From: Pomphorhynchus laevis
Lineage: Eukaryota; Acanthocephala; Palaeacanthocephala; Echinorhynchida; Pomphorhynchidae
Assembly (NCBI GenBank): GCA_012934845.2
Contig: WNNJ02000395.1
Span: 1-64,000, forward strand
Reading direction: 5' to 3'
Length of the DNA: 64,000 nucleotides
Made by a program: the position numbers and the translations under genes. The notes under the pieces are model-generated. The model made no database searches, was not told where the DNA came from, and saw nothing but the letters and a program-made list of their open reading frames with translations. Each line of letters begins with the position of its first letter. Within the stretch, counting starts at the first letter, position 1. This document shows, piece after piece, positions 22,341-31,398 of this stretch.

Positions 22341-22662
22341 GGTAAGCTGATTTTACACAAATTATATTTATATCAAGTTTAAATTTAAAGTTGGAATTTA
22401 AAATTAAATATTTTAAATATTATAAAAATATTGTAAAAATATTACAATATTTTTGAAATATATTATACCCAAATATATTCAAGATTATAAAAGACAAATA
22501 ATTATAAATAATAAATATTTATATAAGATTTTTTACAATTTATATTTATATCAAGTTTAAATTTAAAGTGGAAATTTAAAATTAAAAGATAATTATTATA
22601 GTAATGATAAAAATAATTTAAACACTTTTAAAAGCATTTTTATTAATTAACTATTTTCAATT
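22341..22662. other. AT-rich non-coding sequence
   Basis: Contains a near-duplicate of about 50 bp (ttatatttatatcaagtttaa at about 22360 and 22540) and AT runs. No gene. Confidence 0.5.
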
Positions 22663-23705
22663 AATTACCAATTAGATCAGCAAATTGAGTCTACGTATAA
22701 TATTTATAAAAATAACGCTAAATTAAAATTAAATAATTAAATAATAAATAATTAAACAAAAATAAATAATAAATAATTGTTATTTAAGATTATAACTAGT
22801 GTTATAACATTAGTTTAATTTTATTCTTTTATTGTTTATGTTTTTGGTAAGTAGATGATATGATCAGATCAGATAACTGAGTCTACGTATTTTATATGAT
22901 ATATAAATAAAAATATAGATGAATAATAAATAATTATATATGATTTTATACAATTTATATCAAGTTAAAATAGAAAATTGAAATTTTAAATAAAAGTCAA
23001 TATTTATAAATTGACTAATGAATATAAGTGTTTTATATTATTTTATATTATAATAACTGTCAATTATACAATAAATTAATTTTTAATTTATTAAACAAAT
23101 GATGTATTTTGAAAAACCATGTATTTACAGCAAGATCTTTCAGCTTATTATTCCTTAAAAGTTGTTTTAATATTTCTAATTGTTCATTTATACACATGGT
23201 AAGCTGATTAATTGTGAAAGCTTAAATACATCGAAGATAAACATTTGGAAAACTTATATATTAGGTAAAATTAAGAAAATGTTTATGGATGGATTATAAA
23301 TAATATACTTTGTATTATAAAACGGTACTAGATAATCAATTTTACCAGAGGAAATTCATCATTAGCATGTATCTGGCTCCGCTGCTATGTTGGGTCGAGG
23401 AATCGTGAAAGTAACCTGATAGCATAGCAGTTATTACTGAATGTTAATGAATTTTAATTCATAAAAATTGACTTTTATTTTAAATTTTAATTTGTTTGTT
23501 TCAACTGGATATAAATTATATAAAATCTTATAAATCAATTATTTATAATTATTCATGATTTAATTATTAAATTTTGATTTATCATTCTTTTTTTATAATT
23601 ATATAACTATATTTAATATGTAGACTAAATTAGCTGATTTGATTTCTTATTTCTTTAAGCGCCATGAATTCTTGGCTTTTGTCTAACCGGAATATCACAA
23701 TATAG
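22663..23705 (+). repeat. Inverted-duplication arm, right (empty-site form)
   Basis: Reverse complement of 15047-15600 followed by 14344-14749 and of the flank at about 10290-10395 (ccggttagacaaaagccaag). It lacks the 286-bp insert and has a single cacatggtaag at 23193-23203. It includes a plus-strand copy of the PLE terminal motif at about 23340-23440 with intact ctgctatg/catagcag pairing. Confidence 0.8.
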
Positions 23706-23709
23706 TTGT

Positions 23710-24040
23710 TTGTTATTTGCTATACAAATTCTGCCGATTTATGGTATCTTAATTTTATCGAAATTAAGACTTTACAATTGCATTCTGTTTCTATAATGTT
23801 TCTAATATTATCGTTACATATAGATTTCAATTCTTTATTATAATTACAAATTTTTCGTCCTAATGGCTGTAACAACTTATACCTTATTTTTAGAATATAT
23901 TTACTTAAATCTGATTCTATTATTTCTTTACTTTCGGAATCGTTTAAAAGTATATATATTTATATTATCTATACATTTATTGATGAATTTTATGGTCAGT
24001 GTATATTTTTTAATGTTATTTTTAATATGCAGTTTGAGTT
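23710..24040 (-). pseudogene. PLE pre-RT fragment
   Basis: The minus strand encodes YTLTIKFINKCIDNINI, SKEIIESDLSKYILKIRYKLLQPLGRKICNYNKELKSICNDNIRNIIETECNCKS in pieces with frame breaks. It parallels the pre-RT region of copies I and II but is clearly more diverged, so it is an older copy. Confidence 0.75.
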
Positions 24041-24063
24041 GATTTATTAACAAAGAACGTGCA

Positions 24064-24470
24064 ATGTTGGCAGTGGGCATTATGCGGGATTGGGGGATTT
24101 CTTATACAATAAGTTCATCCCGAAATGACTGGCAATTATCATACATTAATTATCTATCAGCAGATATACCTCTTGTGATAGAGAAACGAGATCCGATGTT
24201 GCATTTTATGGCCTTTTTGGGAATAGCATGGTGCGCTTTTTTGTTGACATTTGTACATTTAGTCACTTGGCACCGTCTTACTCAAGAAACACAGTGTCGG
24301 ATCCTTTCCGCTATCACGAATCCCTGAAAATTCAAAAGTACGGCGAGCGAATTGCGGCACTTGCACGAGCTACATTTAATCGATTGGTGATATCCACAAT
24401 AGGAGGATTAAGCTCATCTGCACAGCTTATATTAAGACGAATTGCAAAAATACAATCACAAAAACGCGAC
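24064..24470 (+). pseudogene. RLE-element endonuclease fragment c
   Basis: Across two frames the plus strand gives RSDVAFYGLFGNSMVRFFVDICTFSHLAPSYS, then YHESLKIQKYGERIAALARATFNRLVISTIGGLS. This parallels RLDISCRGLGNERFERTFFDVNLFSIFAQS and YWERIETVEKGKFIPLIFSSSGG of the element at 11.1 kb. The catalytic-type Asp residues (RSD, FVD) are kept. It is a diverged relative of a different subfamily from fragments a and b. Confidence 0.7.
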
Positions 24471-24484
24471 ATTCATTGTATTGA

Positions 24485-24685
24485 CTGCATCCGATTGCTT
24501 TGAATTAAATTTGGGTTTGCTACGGCAAGGACTGTAAGCTTGGACATTCCGGCAAGCCGTGTATTCCTTGGCGTCGGATGGCACGCAGTTATTTGAACAG
24601 CATAGACGATGAGCAGCAACAATAGGTCATCCAGCTCGAGCCGACCTAGGGCAAAGACTCTGATTAGCAGAAACAATTTCAATTA
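24485..24685. other. GC-richer unidentified segment
   Basis: About 200 bp of clearly higher GC than the surroundings, directly after the RLE fragment. Neither strand gives a recognisable protein. It may be part of the same decayed element. Confidence 0.35.
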
Positions 24686-24690
24686 AATGT

Positions 24691-25210
24691 TTAAAAAATA
24701 ATAATTAAAAAAATAACATTTATTGTCCGATTATAGTATTTTATATTACAATAACTGTCTTTTATACAACTCAACCTATTATATTCGTTAATTAATCTTT
24801 GATTTATTGAACAAATGATTTCTCTAGAAAAGCTACTTATATTTACATAAAGATCCTTTAGCTTATTATCTCTTAAAAGTTGTTTTAATATTTCTAATTT
24901 TTCATATAAATACATATTTTTTTTAATATTTTAAACTCTATAATATTTACACTTTATTATATTTTTAACTCTATTGTATTATAATATTTTAAACTCTATT
25001 ACTACAGTATAGTTAGCTCTATTTTTCTTATTCCTTTTATCGTCATGACTTATTGGCTTGCGTTTAACCAGATTATTATAATATAGTTGTTTATTATGTA
25101 CTATACTATTTCTGCCAATTCTTTGTACCACTTCATTCAATCCTAATGGGTACATGGAATTAAGCGTTTTAATCCAAAAATCTTCTTTTTCTAATAGCTT
25201 TTGATTTAAT
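24691..25210 (-). pseudogene. PLE fragment: GIY-YIG C-terminus through linker
   Basis: From 25210 downwards the minus strand matches the C-terminal half of the GIY-YIG ORF (NSMYPLGLN, VVQ, SIVHNKQLYYNN). After an AT-rich disruption it continues as MYLYEKLEILKQLLRDNKLKDLYVNISSFSREIICSINQRL and YYNRTINV. It is the second independent copy showing GIY-YIG directly upstream of the RT linker. Confidence 0.75.
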
Positions 25211-25319
25211 ATTGACTTATCATCTTCAATAATATGTGATAATCTTATAATTATAATCTTAAGTACTTAAGTAATTATAATCTTAACCTCAATAATCTTA
25301 AGTACTTAAGATTATTTCC

Positions 25320-26010
25320 ATCCCATAGATATAAATCTTTCTTCTCCAATTCTCCTTTCTCCCAATTAGCCATTCTGGACCCCTAATTCACATACCTCCG
25401 AGAAATAGTTTTCTTCTGTAAAAGCTTTGGATAACTTAATAACTAAAACCGTCTAAACATTTCTGAAACCACTCATTAGAATATTTAATGGACTCCTTAG
25501 CAAGAGACACAAGTGGCTTATCCGTTTCTTAGTGAAGAGGTGGGCCTATTACGACTTAAAAAATGTGGGATGCATACAAATTCTATGTTCTTCGTTAAAA
25601 ATTAAATCTTTGACCTCCTGACCAATTCGGCCATTTATGGCCTTTCTTTATCCATTTAGTTTGTCTAATTCCTTTTAATAATTATACCCTTTACTTAAGC
25701 ACGAAGGCACAAATTTGCAATTTCGAAACTTACAGAGTTTTGTTTTATCTCTACTCTTTCTAAATAGTCGGGAATATTTTTTATCATTGTCGTTAATATT
25801 GAGGAAAAATCATTTAGCGACGCTAGGTCTTTAGTTTTAAAATGTTTAATTTAATCAGATCTGAATTAGCGTTTTTTAAACACAATTATTGTATAATATC
25901 CATTATGTTTTAGATATTAAAATATTTTTGTGTAGCTTTTAAATAAGTTAATCCATGTAAGATGTCCCACTGTTCGTTTTTCTTGATTCTTTATTCAGAA
26001 AACTAAGCTT
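25320..26010. repeat. Dispersed non-coding repeat, copy b
   Basis: Partner of 8080-8900, same orientation, with shared blocks throughout and no shared ORF. The left end is interrupted by a short AT palindrome (aagtacttaagt words at about 25260-25310). Confidence 0.65.
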
Positions 26011-26130
26011 GAACAATTTAAAATTAAATTAAAACTATTATTAATTTATATCATATTGATTATAAATTTCTCAGACGATAACATTCCGCGTGAATTATGT
26101 TAACAATCATTTAAGCAAGACATGAAAGAA

Positions 26131-26180
26131 CGACGATAACAGTATTAGATATCATTTCGCCATCACAATGACTCATCAGT
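26131..26180 (-). ncRNA. Hammerhead ribozyme core, minus strand
   Basis: On the minus strand: CTGATGA (26179-26173), stem II gtca/tggc with loop ttgtga, GAAA (26158-26155), stem III tgata/tatcg, then T and C, giving a GUC cleavage triplet with predicted cleavage between 26132 and 26131. The two pairs that differ from the plus-strand copy are both G-U wobbles that keep the helices. A complementary stem I partner was not found after the cleavage site. Confidence 0.7.
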
Positions 26181-26529
26181 GCCAGATCCCTCACACTGCT
26201 GGATGCAGAGTTGGAGTAGCAGACGGCAAGAAACAAGTCATGTGTATGAGGTACTAGAACACCTCTTGTAGTATCATAGAGTGCTATACCAGCACTACGG
26301 CTTCACTAAGTAGGATCATTATCAAAAGCACTGGCAAATGCCAGCGCATGATCTTTTATATCGGCTAGCTTCTTTTAATTATGAATTTCTCAAACGATAA
26401 TATTCCGCGTGAATTATACTAACAATCATTAAAGTCAGACTCGAGAGAAAGACGAGTCAGAAACAAGTCATACACATGACTTGTTTCTTGAGTCTGCTAG
26501 TCCTCCTCTGCATCCAGCAGTGGGATGGA

Positions 26530-26586
26530 TCTGGCACTGATGAGTCATTGTGATGACGAAACGATATCTAATACTGTTATCGTAAC
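26530..26586 (+). ncRNA. Hammerhead ribozyme core, plus strand
   Basis: CTGATGA at 26537-26543, stem II gtca (26544-26547) with tgac (26554-26557), GAAA at 26558-26561, stem III cgata (26562-26566) with tatcg (26578-26582), then T-A at 26583-26584 as the U16.1-H17 position. All invariant core bases are present. Stem I (upstream strand ctggca) has no partner downstream, so self-cleavage of this exact copy is unproven. Confidence 0.75.
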
Positions 26587-26600
26587 CAAATAGCTGACTA

Positions 26601-27049
26601 TTAGGTTACTATAAAAATACAATCAAAGAGAAAATAGTAATATATGTAAATCGAGTGAATATTATTACAAATAAATTTAAACTCTTGATATTCACAGATT
26701 AATATCAATTTAAAAAATAACTGATCCATATTTTAATTTGAATTTTGGAGCTGGATCAATAAATCACTAATTTATTTTTATATTTGGCTTGCTGATTACT
26801 GAAATATCCTTACATTTCACAGATATATTAATTTAATGAATAAGATTATATGAATACGTTAATAGAGAAAGCTTAACGCAACCTAAGATATATTTCAAAA
26901 TATATCAAAATATAGGTATATTTTAATGATAGTTCATCCTAAAAATGGAAACTTTGTTTTTGCAAAATACGACAATGTGTTCATATCAACAAATTGTCAG
27001 TTAAAAATGTGTGTGGAAAATATATAAAATAATGAATAATATACTTTGT
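26601..27049. other. AT-rich non-coding sequence
   Basis: Short pieces resemble PLE 3' coding ends (aggttactataaaaatacaat) but no frame is readable. Nothing else seen. Confidence 0.4.
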
Positions 27050-27190
27050 TTTAGAGAGTAAGTTTATAGATAATCAAATTTCAGTAGAGGAAATACGTCA
27101 TTAGCATGTATTTGGCTCCGCTGATATGTTGAATCAAGAAATAAGGGCTAAACCTCATAGCGTAGCAGTTTCTCTTGATGTTAAACTATT
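27050..27190 (+). repeat. PLE-associated terminal repeat, copy 10
   Basis: Hairpin aaatacgt/atgtattt (one wobble), ctgatatg, then agaaa (27136 region) with tttct upstream of cttgatg. The usual agga/tcct core has changed to agaa/ttct on both strands, a compensatory pair. It is only the motif, with no coding part. Confidence 0.65.
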
Positions 27191-27242
27191 AAGCCAAAAA
27201 CTTTGATCGATAATAAATAATGTACTTTGTATTCGAATAAGA

Positions 27243-27265
27243 TAATAATAATAATAATAATAAGA
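27243..27265 (-). repeat. LINE A 3' microsatellite tail
   Basis: A run of aat repeats on the plus strand, i.e. (TTA)n at the 3' end of the minus-strand LINE. It marks the likely 3' terminus. Confidence 0.6.
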
Positions 27266-27376
27266 TTTTCTTACTAGTACAAAAAACAGTGATAAATAAT
27301 GTGATTAAAAAAGTAAGTCAAAAAAAAAGGAAAAACAAGAATCTCTAACTTTCTTATTCCAGTCTTCTTACTGATA

Positions 27377-29836
27377 TTACAGCCTCAAATCCAGAGGGAT
27401 CTGAGCCCCCCAACCTATCCAACACGCCGCCTTCCGACTGAACCAACCGGGGTCTTTCACTCCCCGAAGAGTCCAGTCGGTGCGGACTATGCTGGGTAAC
27501 CGCGAGACGAGGAGCTTAAGAAACCTTAGTCTTTGCTCTGGGGGACGTCCTCTTGAAAAGAAGACTAATCCCGAGATAGCCCAAGTGCCCCAAAGGCGCA
27601 CTTGGGTTTTCCCATTCAACGACAGATGCTGAGCCCGTTTCAGGGCCCACCTAGCTTTCTTCAGGATACGTTTGAGTCTATCCAGGTCAGCTTTCCCTGA
27701 CCAGTTCACCGTAACGGTGAACCCCAGGTATTTTACTCGACTTGTAAAGGTGGGCAGTGGTTCTGAGGCAAAAATGGACGAGAGCGCAGAGAGTGCTAAT
27801 CTCTTAAGTTTTTGCTTCGTCGCAGGTGATCCATGAAAGACAACCACCTGCGATTTGGCGGAGTTTAAAATAAGGTTAGATATGGGTAACTGATCTTTTA
27901 ATCTTAAAAAGAAACGGCTGATGTCAGAGACTACGTCTTTACACCTGTGTCCAGTGAACAGGGCTGTGGTGTCATCAGCGTACACCACAAGACGTTGTTC
28001 GCGTTTAAATATTTTGAATAGATTAATAGAGGCAGCAAGATATAAGATAGGAGAAAGTGGGGATCCTTGAGGTACACCAGTAATAGGGTAGAACTGACGT
28101 GCATCAGGGTCGTCTTCATAGTAAAATCGCTTGGTATACAGCAGGATCTCCACCCTGTTCACAATTCTCGCAGGCAACCCGAGGGACCTGAGAGAAAAGA
28201 TCACAAAAGGAATGGAGATACGGTCAAATGCAGCAGAAAAGTCAAGGAAAACAGCCACAACTAGACGATGGCTATTATCCCGACAAAACTGCTCCACCTC
28301 ACCAACTGCTGAATGGACCGAGCGACCTTTGACGAACCCATGAAAGCTTGGAGGGATCAAATTACGCCTACTTAAATGGTCGCGGATTTTACGCGCAAGC
28401 GCTTTTTCGTAAATCGATATGAGGGCATTTTGAATCGAAATGGGTCGCAGATCTTTAGGGCATGAGCAGGATTTTTTCTTAGGAAGAAAAACTCGCTTAC
28501 TATTATTGATGCCTGCTACATCGGATGGGGATGCTAAAAGCATTGAGACGGCCACCTCTCTTCTCTGATCAGCTGTCAAAAGCTGACAAACACGAGAAGA
28601 AAGTGGAGCGAAGGATTTGGAGGTGCCCGGGAGTGGACCCCAGGAGTTAAGAATATCCGTAACAGATATATCTCTACTCCTGAAGTTACACCAAGGCGGG
28701 ATTGGTTGAGGTGATTGAGTGGCTCCATAGTTGTGTAGGGCTAGTGACTCCTCCAAAACTTTTTCAAGGCCTACATTCCCTATCCAACTCAATGCTCTAT
28801 CCTTCCAGCAAACAAACTTCTCCTTCTTGAAAGTCTTCCAAAAGGAAGACTGAGAAGGATTAAGACGAGCGATACTCGTCCTATCCCTACTCAGCTGGAA
28901 CCTGTATCTAGTGCTCCAGTATTCATTCGAGAGGGCCTGTTTGGCGGAAGCAGAGAGATTGGGGAGGTTCAGTAATTTTGCTAGGACCTTGAGTTTCGTC
29001 GGAGTGGGATTGTATATACGACCTTTATAGGTAGTCGATAGAATCGCTGTAGCTTGCGAAGAGAGGTAGGTATTGAATTCGGTTAAACTCTCATTTCCTA
29101 TTCTGGGGAAGAGTCGGATTGCCGCCTGAAAGAAGGCCACTCTGATCGGATCAAAGTGAAACCTCCTTCTCAGCAACGTATCCTCCTCTATCCTCCAACG
29201 AATGAGGTCATGAGAGGTGGACAATTGCTGGCGCGACTGCTCCGTGCAGAGGGGTTTTAACAGCCACCTCGAGTGAAGCAGTAAAATGTCGAGGATTGAA
29301 TTTGTTGATGTGCAATGAAAGGTAGGGGATGGTGGTTTGTGAATAAGATAACCATTCCTAGCTCTGCGAAATGCTGCATTGATCCAACGACCAGTTCTGT
29401 CGTTAAAATCCCCAAGTATCATGTCATAACCGCTGTCAATAATACTATCCAGGAGTTCACGGTTCTTGTGAATTTCCCCTGGACGGATGTAGACATTGGC
29501 TAGACTGAGGCGTTTACCGTTCTTACTAAGTGAAACTACTAAACAAGACATGGCTGGACAAGTAAAGTTTAATAGGAGGGAGGATCTTAATGAGGATTTA
29601 ACTAAGGTCAAGAGTCCTTGAGACGAAGAGGAGTGAGGTGGGGTTATATACGGAGTATAGTGGGAACATATATGCTTTGGGATAAATCGAGTAAGGTCCT
29701 GGGGGAGACGGATAGACCGCGTCTCCTGAAGGACTATAACATCTGCGTCTCTACCAGATAGAAGTCTAAGGGCAGAAGCACCTCCCGAATTCCACTGAAT
29801 GATATTCAGTGAAAAAGGCTCGGGTTTACTCACCAT
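27377..29836 (-). CDS. LINE A ORF2: APE endonuclease and reverse transcriptase
   Basis: 819 residues. Residues about 5-230 are an EEP/APE endonuclease: LNIIQWNSGG, DADVIVLQETR (catalytic Glu), MILGDFNDRTGRW (Asp-Asn pair), FHCTSTNSILDILL and TSHDLIRW (last block, normally SDH). Residues about 430-720 are the RT: DLRPISI, VAVFLDFSAAFDRIS (block A), GVPQGSPLSPILY (block B) and LVVYADDTTALF (block C, YADD). A short thumb region follows. No RNase H domain is visible. It would nick target DNA and prime reverse transcription from the nick. The start ATG lies 32 bp after the ORF1 stop. Confidence 0.88.
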   Translation of the reverse strand: MVSKPEPFSLNIIQWNSGGASALRLLSGRDADVIVLQETRSIRLPQDLTRFIPKHICSHYTPYITPPHSSSSQGLLTLVKSSLRSSLLLNFTCPAMSCLVVSLSKNGKRLSLANVYIRPGEIHKNRELLDSIIDSGYDMILGDFNDRTGRWINAAFRRARNGYLIHKPPSPTFHCTSTNSILDILLLHSRWLLKPLCTEQSRQQLSTSHDLIRWRIEEDTLLRRRFHFDPIRVAFFQAAIRLFPRIGNESLTEFNTYLSSQATAILSTTYKGRIYNPTPTKLKVLAKLLNLPNLSASAKQALSNEYWSTRYRFQLSRDRTSIARLNPSQSSFWKTFKKEKFVCWKDRALSWIGNVGLEKVLEESLALHNYGATQSPQPIPPWCNFRSRDISVTDILNSWGPLPGTSKSFAPLSSRVCQLLTADQRREVAVSMLLASPSDVAGINNSKRVFLPKKKSCSCPKDLRPISIQNALISIYEKALARKIRDHLSRRNLIPPSFHGFVKGRSVHSAVGEVEQFCRDNSHRLVVAVFLDFSAAFDRISIPFVIFSLRSLGLPARIVNRVEILLYTKRFYYEDDPDARQFYPITGVPQGSPLSPILYLAASINLFKIFKREQRLVVYADDTTALFTGHRCKDVVSDISRFFLRLKDQLPISNLILNSAKSQVVVFHGSPATKQKLKRLALSALSSIFASEPLPTFTSRVKYLGFTVTVNWSGKADLDRLKRILKKARWALKRAQHLSLNGKTQVRLWGTWAISGLVFFSRGRPPEQRLRFLKLLVSRLPSIVRTDWTLRGVKDPGWFSRKAACWIGWGAQIPLDLRL

Positions 29837-29868
29837 TGTGTTAGATAAGATGGACGGGGGAAGCTATC

Positions 29869-31035
29869 CTAGACAGAGCTAGGTGCGGGAAGGTTGCCCT
29901 TCCCACCACTAGCTCCATCCAGGGTCGCAACCCCTAGAGCAATATCTTCATTTCCCAAGGCCAAATTCAGGAGCTTTCCAATTTTTATTGGGGGGACGGT
30001 CCGGGCGGACGCGCCCCTTTTCTTTGATTTAGGAATAGCAACTTCGGACGGTACTGGCGGCGCCGAAAGGAGGGCCCCTAGAAGGGGGGCCAGCATTTGC
30101 TGGATTTGTGCTAAAATCGTCTTTTTTGTGTTATCCAATAAGTATAGTAAATCTTTGTTGGAAACTGAATCGGAGGAACTATCGGTCGTGACTTTGGCAT
30201 AGCTTTTGTTAGGGGAAGAAGCAACTGGCATATACTTATTTCGATATTCTTTAAAGGATCGGCAACGGTGGGACCACGCCGGGTGATTTCCGGCACAGTT
30301 ACAACAGACCGGATTGGCATCGCATCTGTCACCACTCGACAAGGAGGGGCAAAGAGCGTTCGTGCAGACGCCGCATATTTTTAATTCTTTACAAGTGGAG
30401 GCCCAATGCCCCCACCTATGACAATGATTACAATGAGGAAACGTCAAGTTGTTTGTTTCTATGATTGAGAACTTTAAATTATATCCTATAAAGGGATTAA
30501 CTGAATTTGTGCACAAGGTGTGTGCGTTATCAACATCGCAGGTGACGAACGCCACTGGGAGAGCGTCCCCGGATTTGGAATTTAAAGTCCGAATTGAGCC
30601 GAGTTTATATTGTTTTTTGAGAATCTCAGTGTCTTTAGCATCCAAAAACTGAGGAAAATTAGTGACTTTTAATGTAGCCTGGATAGGCTTTAGCTCTAAT
30701 GTTCCCAATTGGGACAGATGTTTGTCGAAGTAGGATTTATAAGCTACCATCAGATCGTGTGTAGCGAACGAAATTCTTAATGAATTTGATATTATCTTGA
30801 TATTATTGAAGACTACCCTGTTTGGGTAGTCTTGTACAAACTTTCGTAGAAAAACATTGAATAACAAATGCCTTTCGGTGGGCTTGGTGGCCATAATAAT
30901 CGCCAAATTGTTTTGTTTTTGTAACGGGGGGAGTTCCCCCAAGTCAGAATTTATGTTAACCGAAACATCACTTACCTGAAAGTCTTGTAACGTCGATTTA
31001 AAGTTAGAAAATACTTTCTTTCCATCTGAATTCAT
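29869..31035 (-). CDS. LINE A ORF1: gag-like nucleic-acid-binding protein
   Basis: 388 residues from ATG. The N-terminal half (about 50-190) is the conserved gag-like fold region of jockey/I-group ORF1 proteins (KPTERHLLFNVFLRKF, IQATLKVTNFPQ). Three zinc knuckles follow at about residues 200-265: CNHCHRWGHWASTC (CX2CX4HX4C), a variant CGVC...C, and CCNCAGNHPAWSHRC, whose CxGxHxAW form is typical of the third knuckle in this group. The C-terminus is basic. It probably coats LINE RNA. The ORF is open and full length. Confidence 0.82.
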   Translation of the reverse strand: MNSDGKKVFSNFKSTLQDFQVSDVSVNINSDLGELPPLQKQNNLAIIMATKPTERHLLFNVFLRKFVQDYPNRVVFNNIKIISNSLRISFATHDLMVAYKSYFDKHLSQLGTLELKPIQATLKVTNFPQFLDAKDTEILKKQYKLGSIRTLNSKSGDALPVAFVTCDVDNAHTLCTNSVNPFIGYNLKFSIIETNNLTFPHCNHCHRWGHWASTCKELKICGVCTNALCPSLSSGDRCDANPVCCNCAGNHPAWSHRCRSFKEYRNKYMPVASSPNKSYAKVTTDSSSDSVSNKDLLYLLDNTKKTILAQIQQMLAPLLGALLSAPPVPSEVAIPKSKKRGASARTVPPIKIGKLLNLALGNEDIALGVATLDGASGGKGNLPAPSSV

Positions 31036-31201
31036 TGAAGTATCAGTGTTTTAATTTTGGCTTCGCTGAAGGTACTTTCTGTCTGTAGTTTTGTAAAATT
31101 ACTGGCTTGCGCTTCAGGTCTGTGCTGCAATGCTATATAGAGATGCCCAAGTTAATGCAATGCTTTCCTATAAAAAGCGATGCCCGTAAATCTGGAATAA
31201 G

Positions 31202-31265
31202 ATACAAGTCATACACATGACTTGTTTCTTGCTGTCTGCTAGTCATCCTCTGCATCCACGTGTGA
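31202..31265. repeat. Partial third copy of the hammerhead fold-back element
   Basis: Carries the central hairpin (caagtcatacacatgacttg) and gtctgctagtcatcctctgcatcca, matching the middle of the fold-back element near 26470-26515. It stops before the ribozyme core. It lies just past the 5' end of LINE A and could be the other flank of a LINE insertion into such an element. Confidence 0.7.
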
Positions 31266-31398
31266 AGTCATGCTGGTCATTACTTTTTGATAACATTTAT
31301 CTACTAGATTTATTGCTCTCTTTACCAAATCTAAGTTACGCAGTTTATGATTTATTCCCCACATTTTTCTATTACTGATAGACAGGCGCGTACAAATA

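Larger units (their letters stand above)
26062..26600. mobile_element. Fold-back element with inverted hammerhead ribozymes
   Basis: Terminal inverted arms of about 100 bp (about 26132-26230 and 26497-26584) are near-perfect complements. Each contains a hammerhead core pointing outward. A direct repeat (cgataa.attccgcgtgaatta) starts at about 26074 and again at 26394. An internal 11-bp hairpin (aaacaagtcat / atgacttgttt) is at about 26465. A third partial copy lies at 31202-31265. No protein is encoded, so it would be non-autonomous. Confidence 0.75.
27240..31130 (-). mobile_element. APE-type LINE, copy A (both ORFs open)
   Basis: Minus-strand non-LTR element with ORF1 (31035-29869) and ORF2 (29836-27377) separated by 32 bp. 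A short 3' UTR ends in a (TTA)n microsatellite (plus-strand aataataataataataata at about 27243-27263), typical of LINEs that end in simple repeats instead of poly(A). Copies B and C in this window share it. It belongs to the broad jockey/I group by ORF1 zinc knuckles and APE endonuclease; the clade is not assigned. It is the only element here with no visible lesion. Confidence 0.85.

Noticed and set aside
24473-24682. 69-codon minus-strand ORF in the GC-richer segment
   Set aside because: No recognisable family. It probably belongs to a decayed element.
26132-26584. Interpretation as a simple MITE with terminal inverted repeats
   Set aside because: No target duplication is seen at the arm ends, and the arms contain full hammerhead cores, which a DNA transposon end would not require.
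28067-28343. Plus-strand ORFs within LINE A, and the equivalents at 50728-51004
   Set aside because: Antisense shadows of the conserved RT coding sequence, repeated in both LINE copies.
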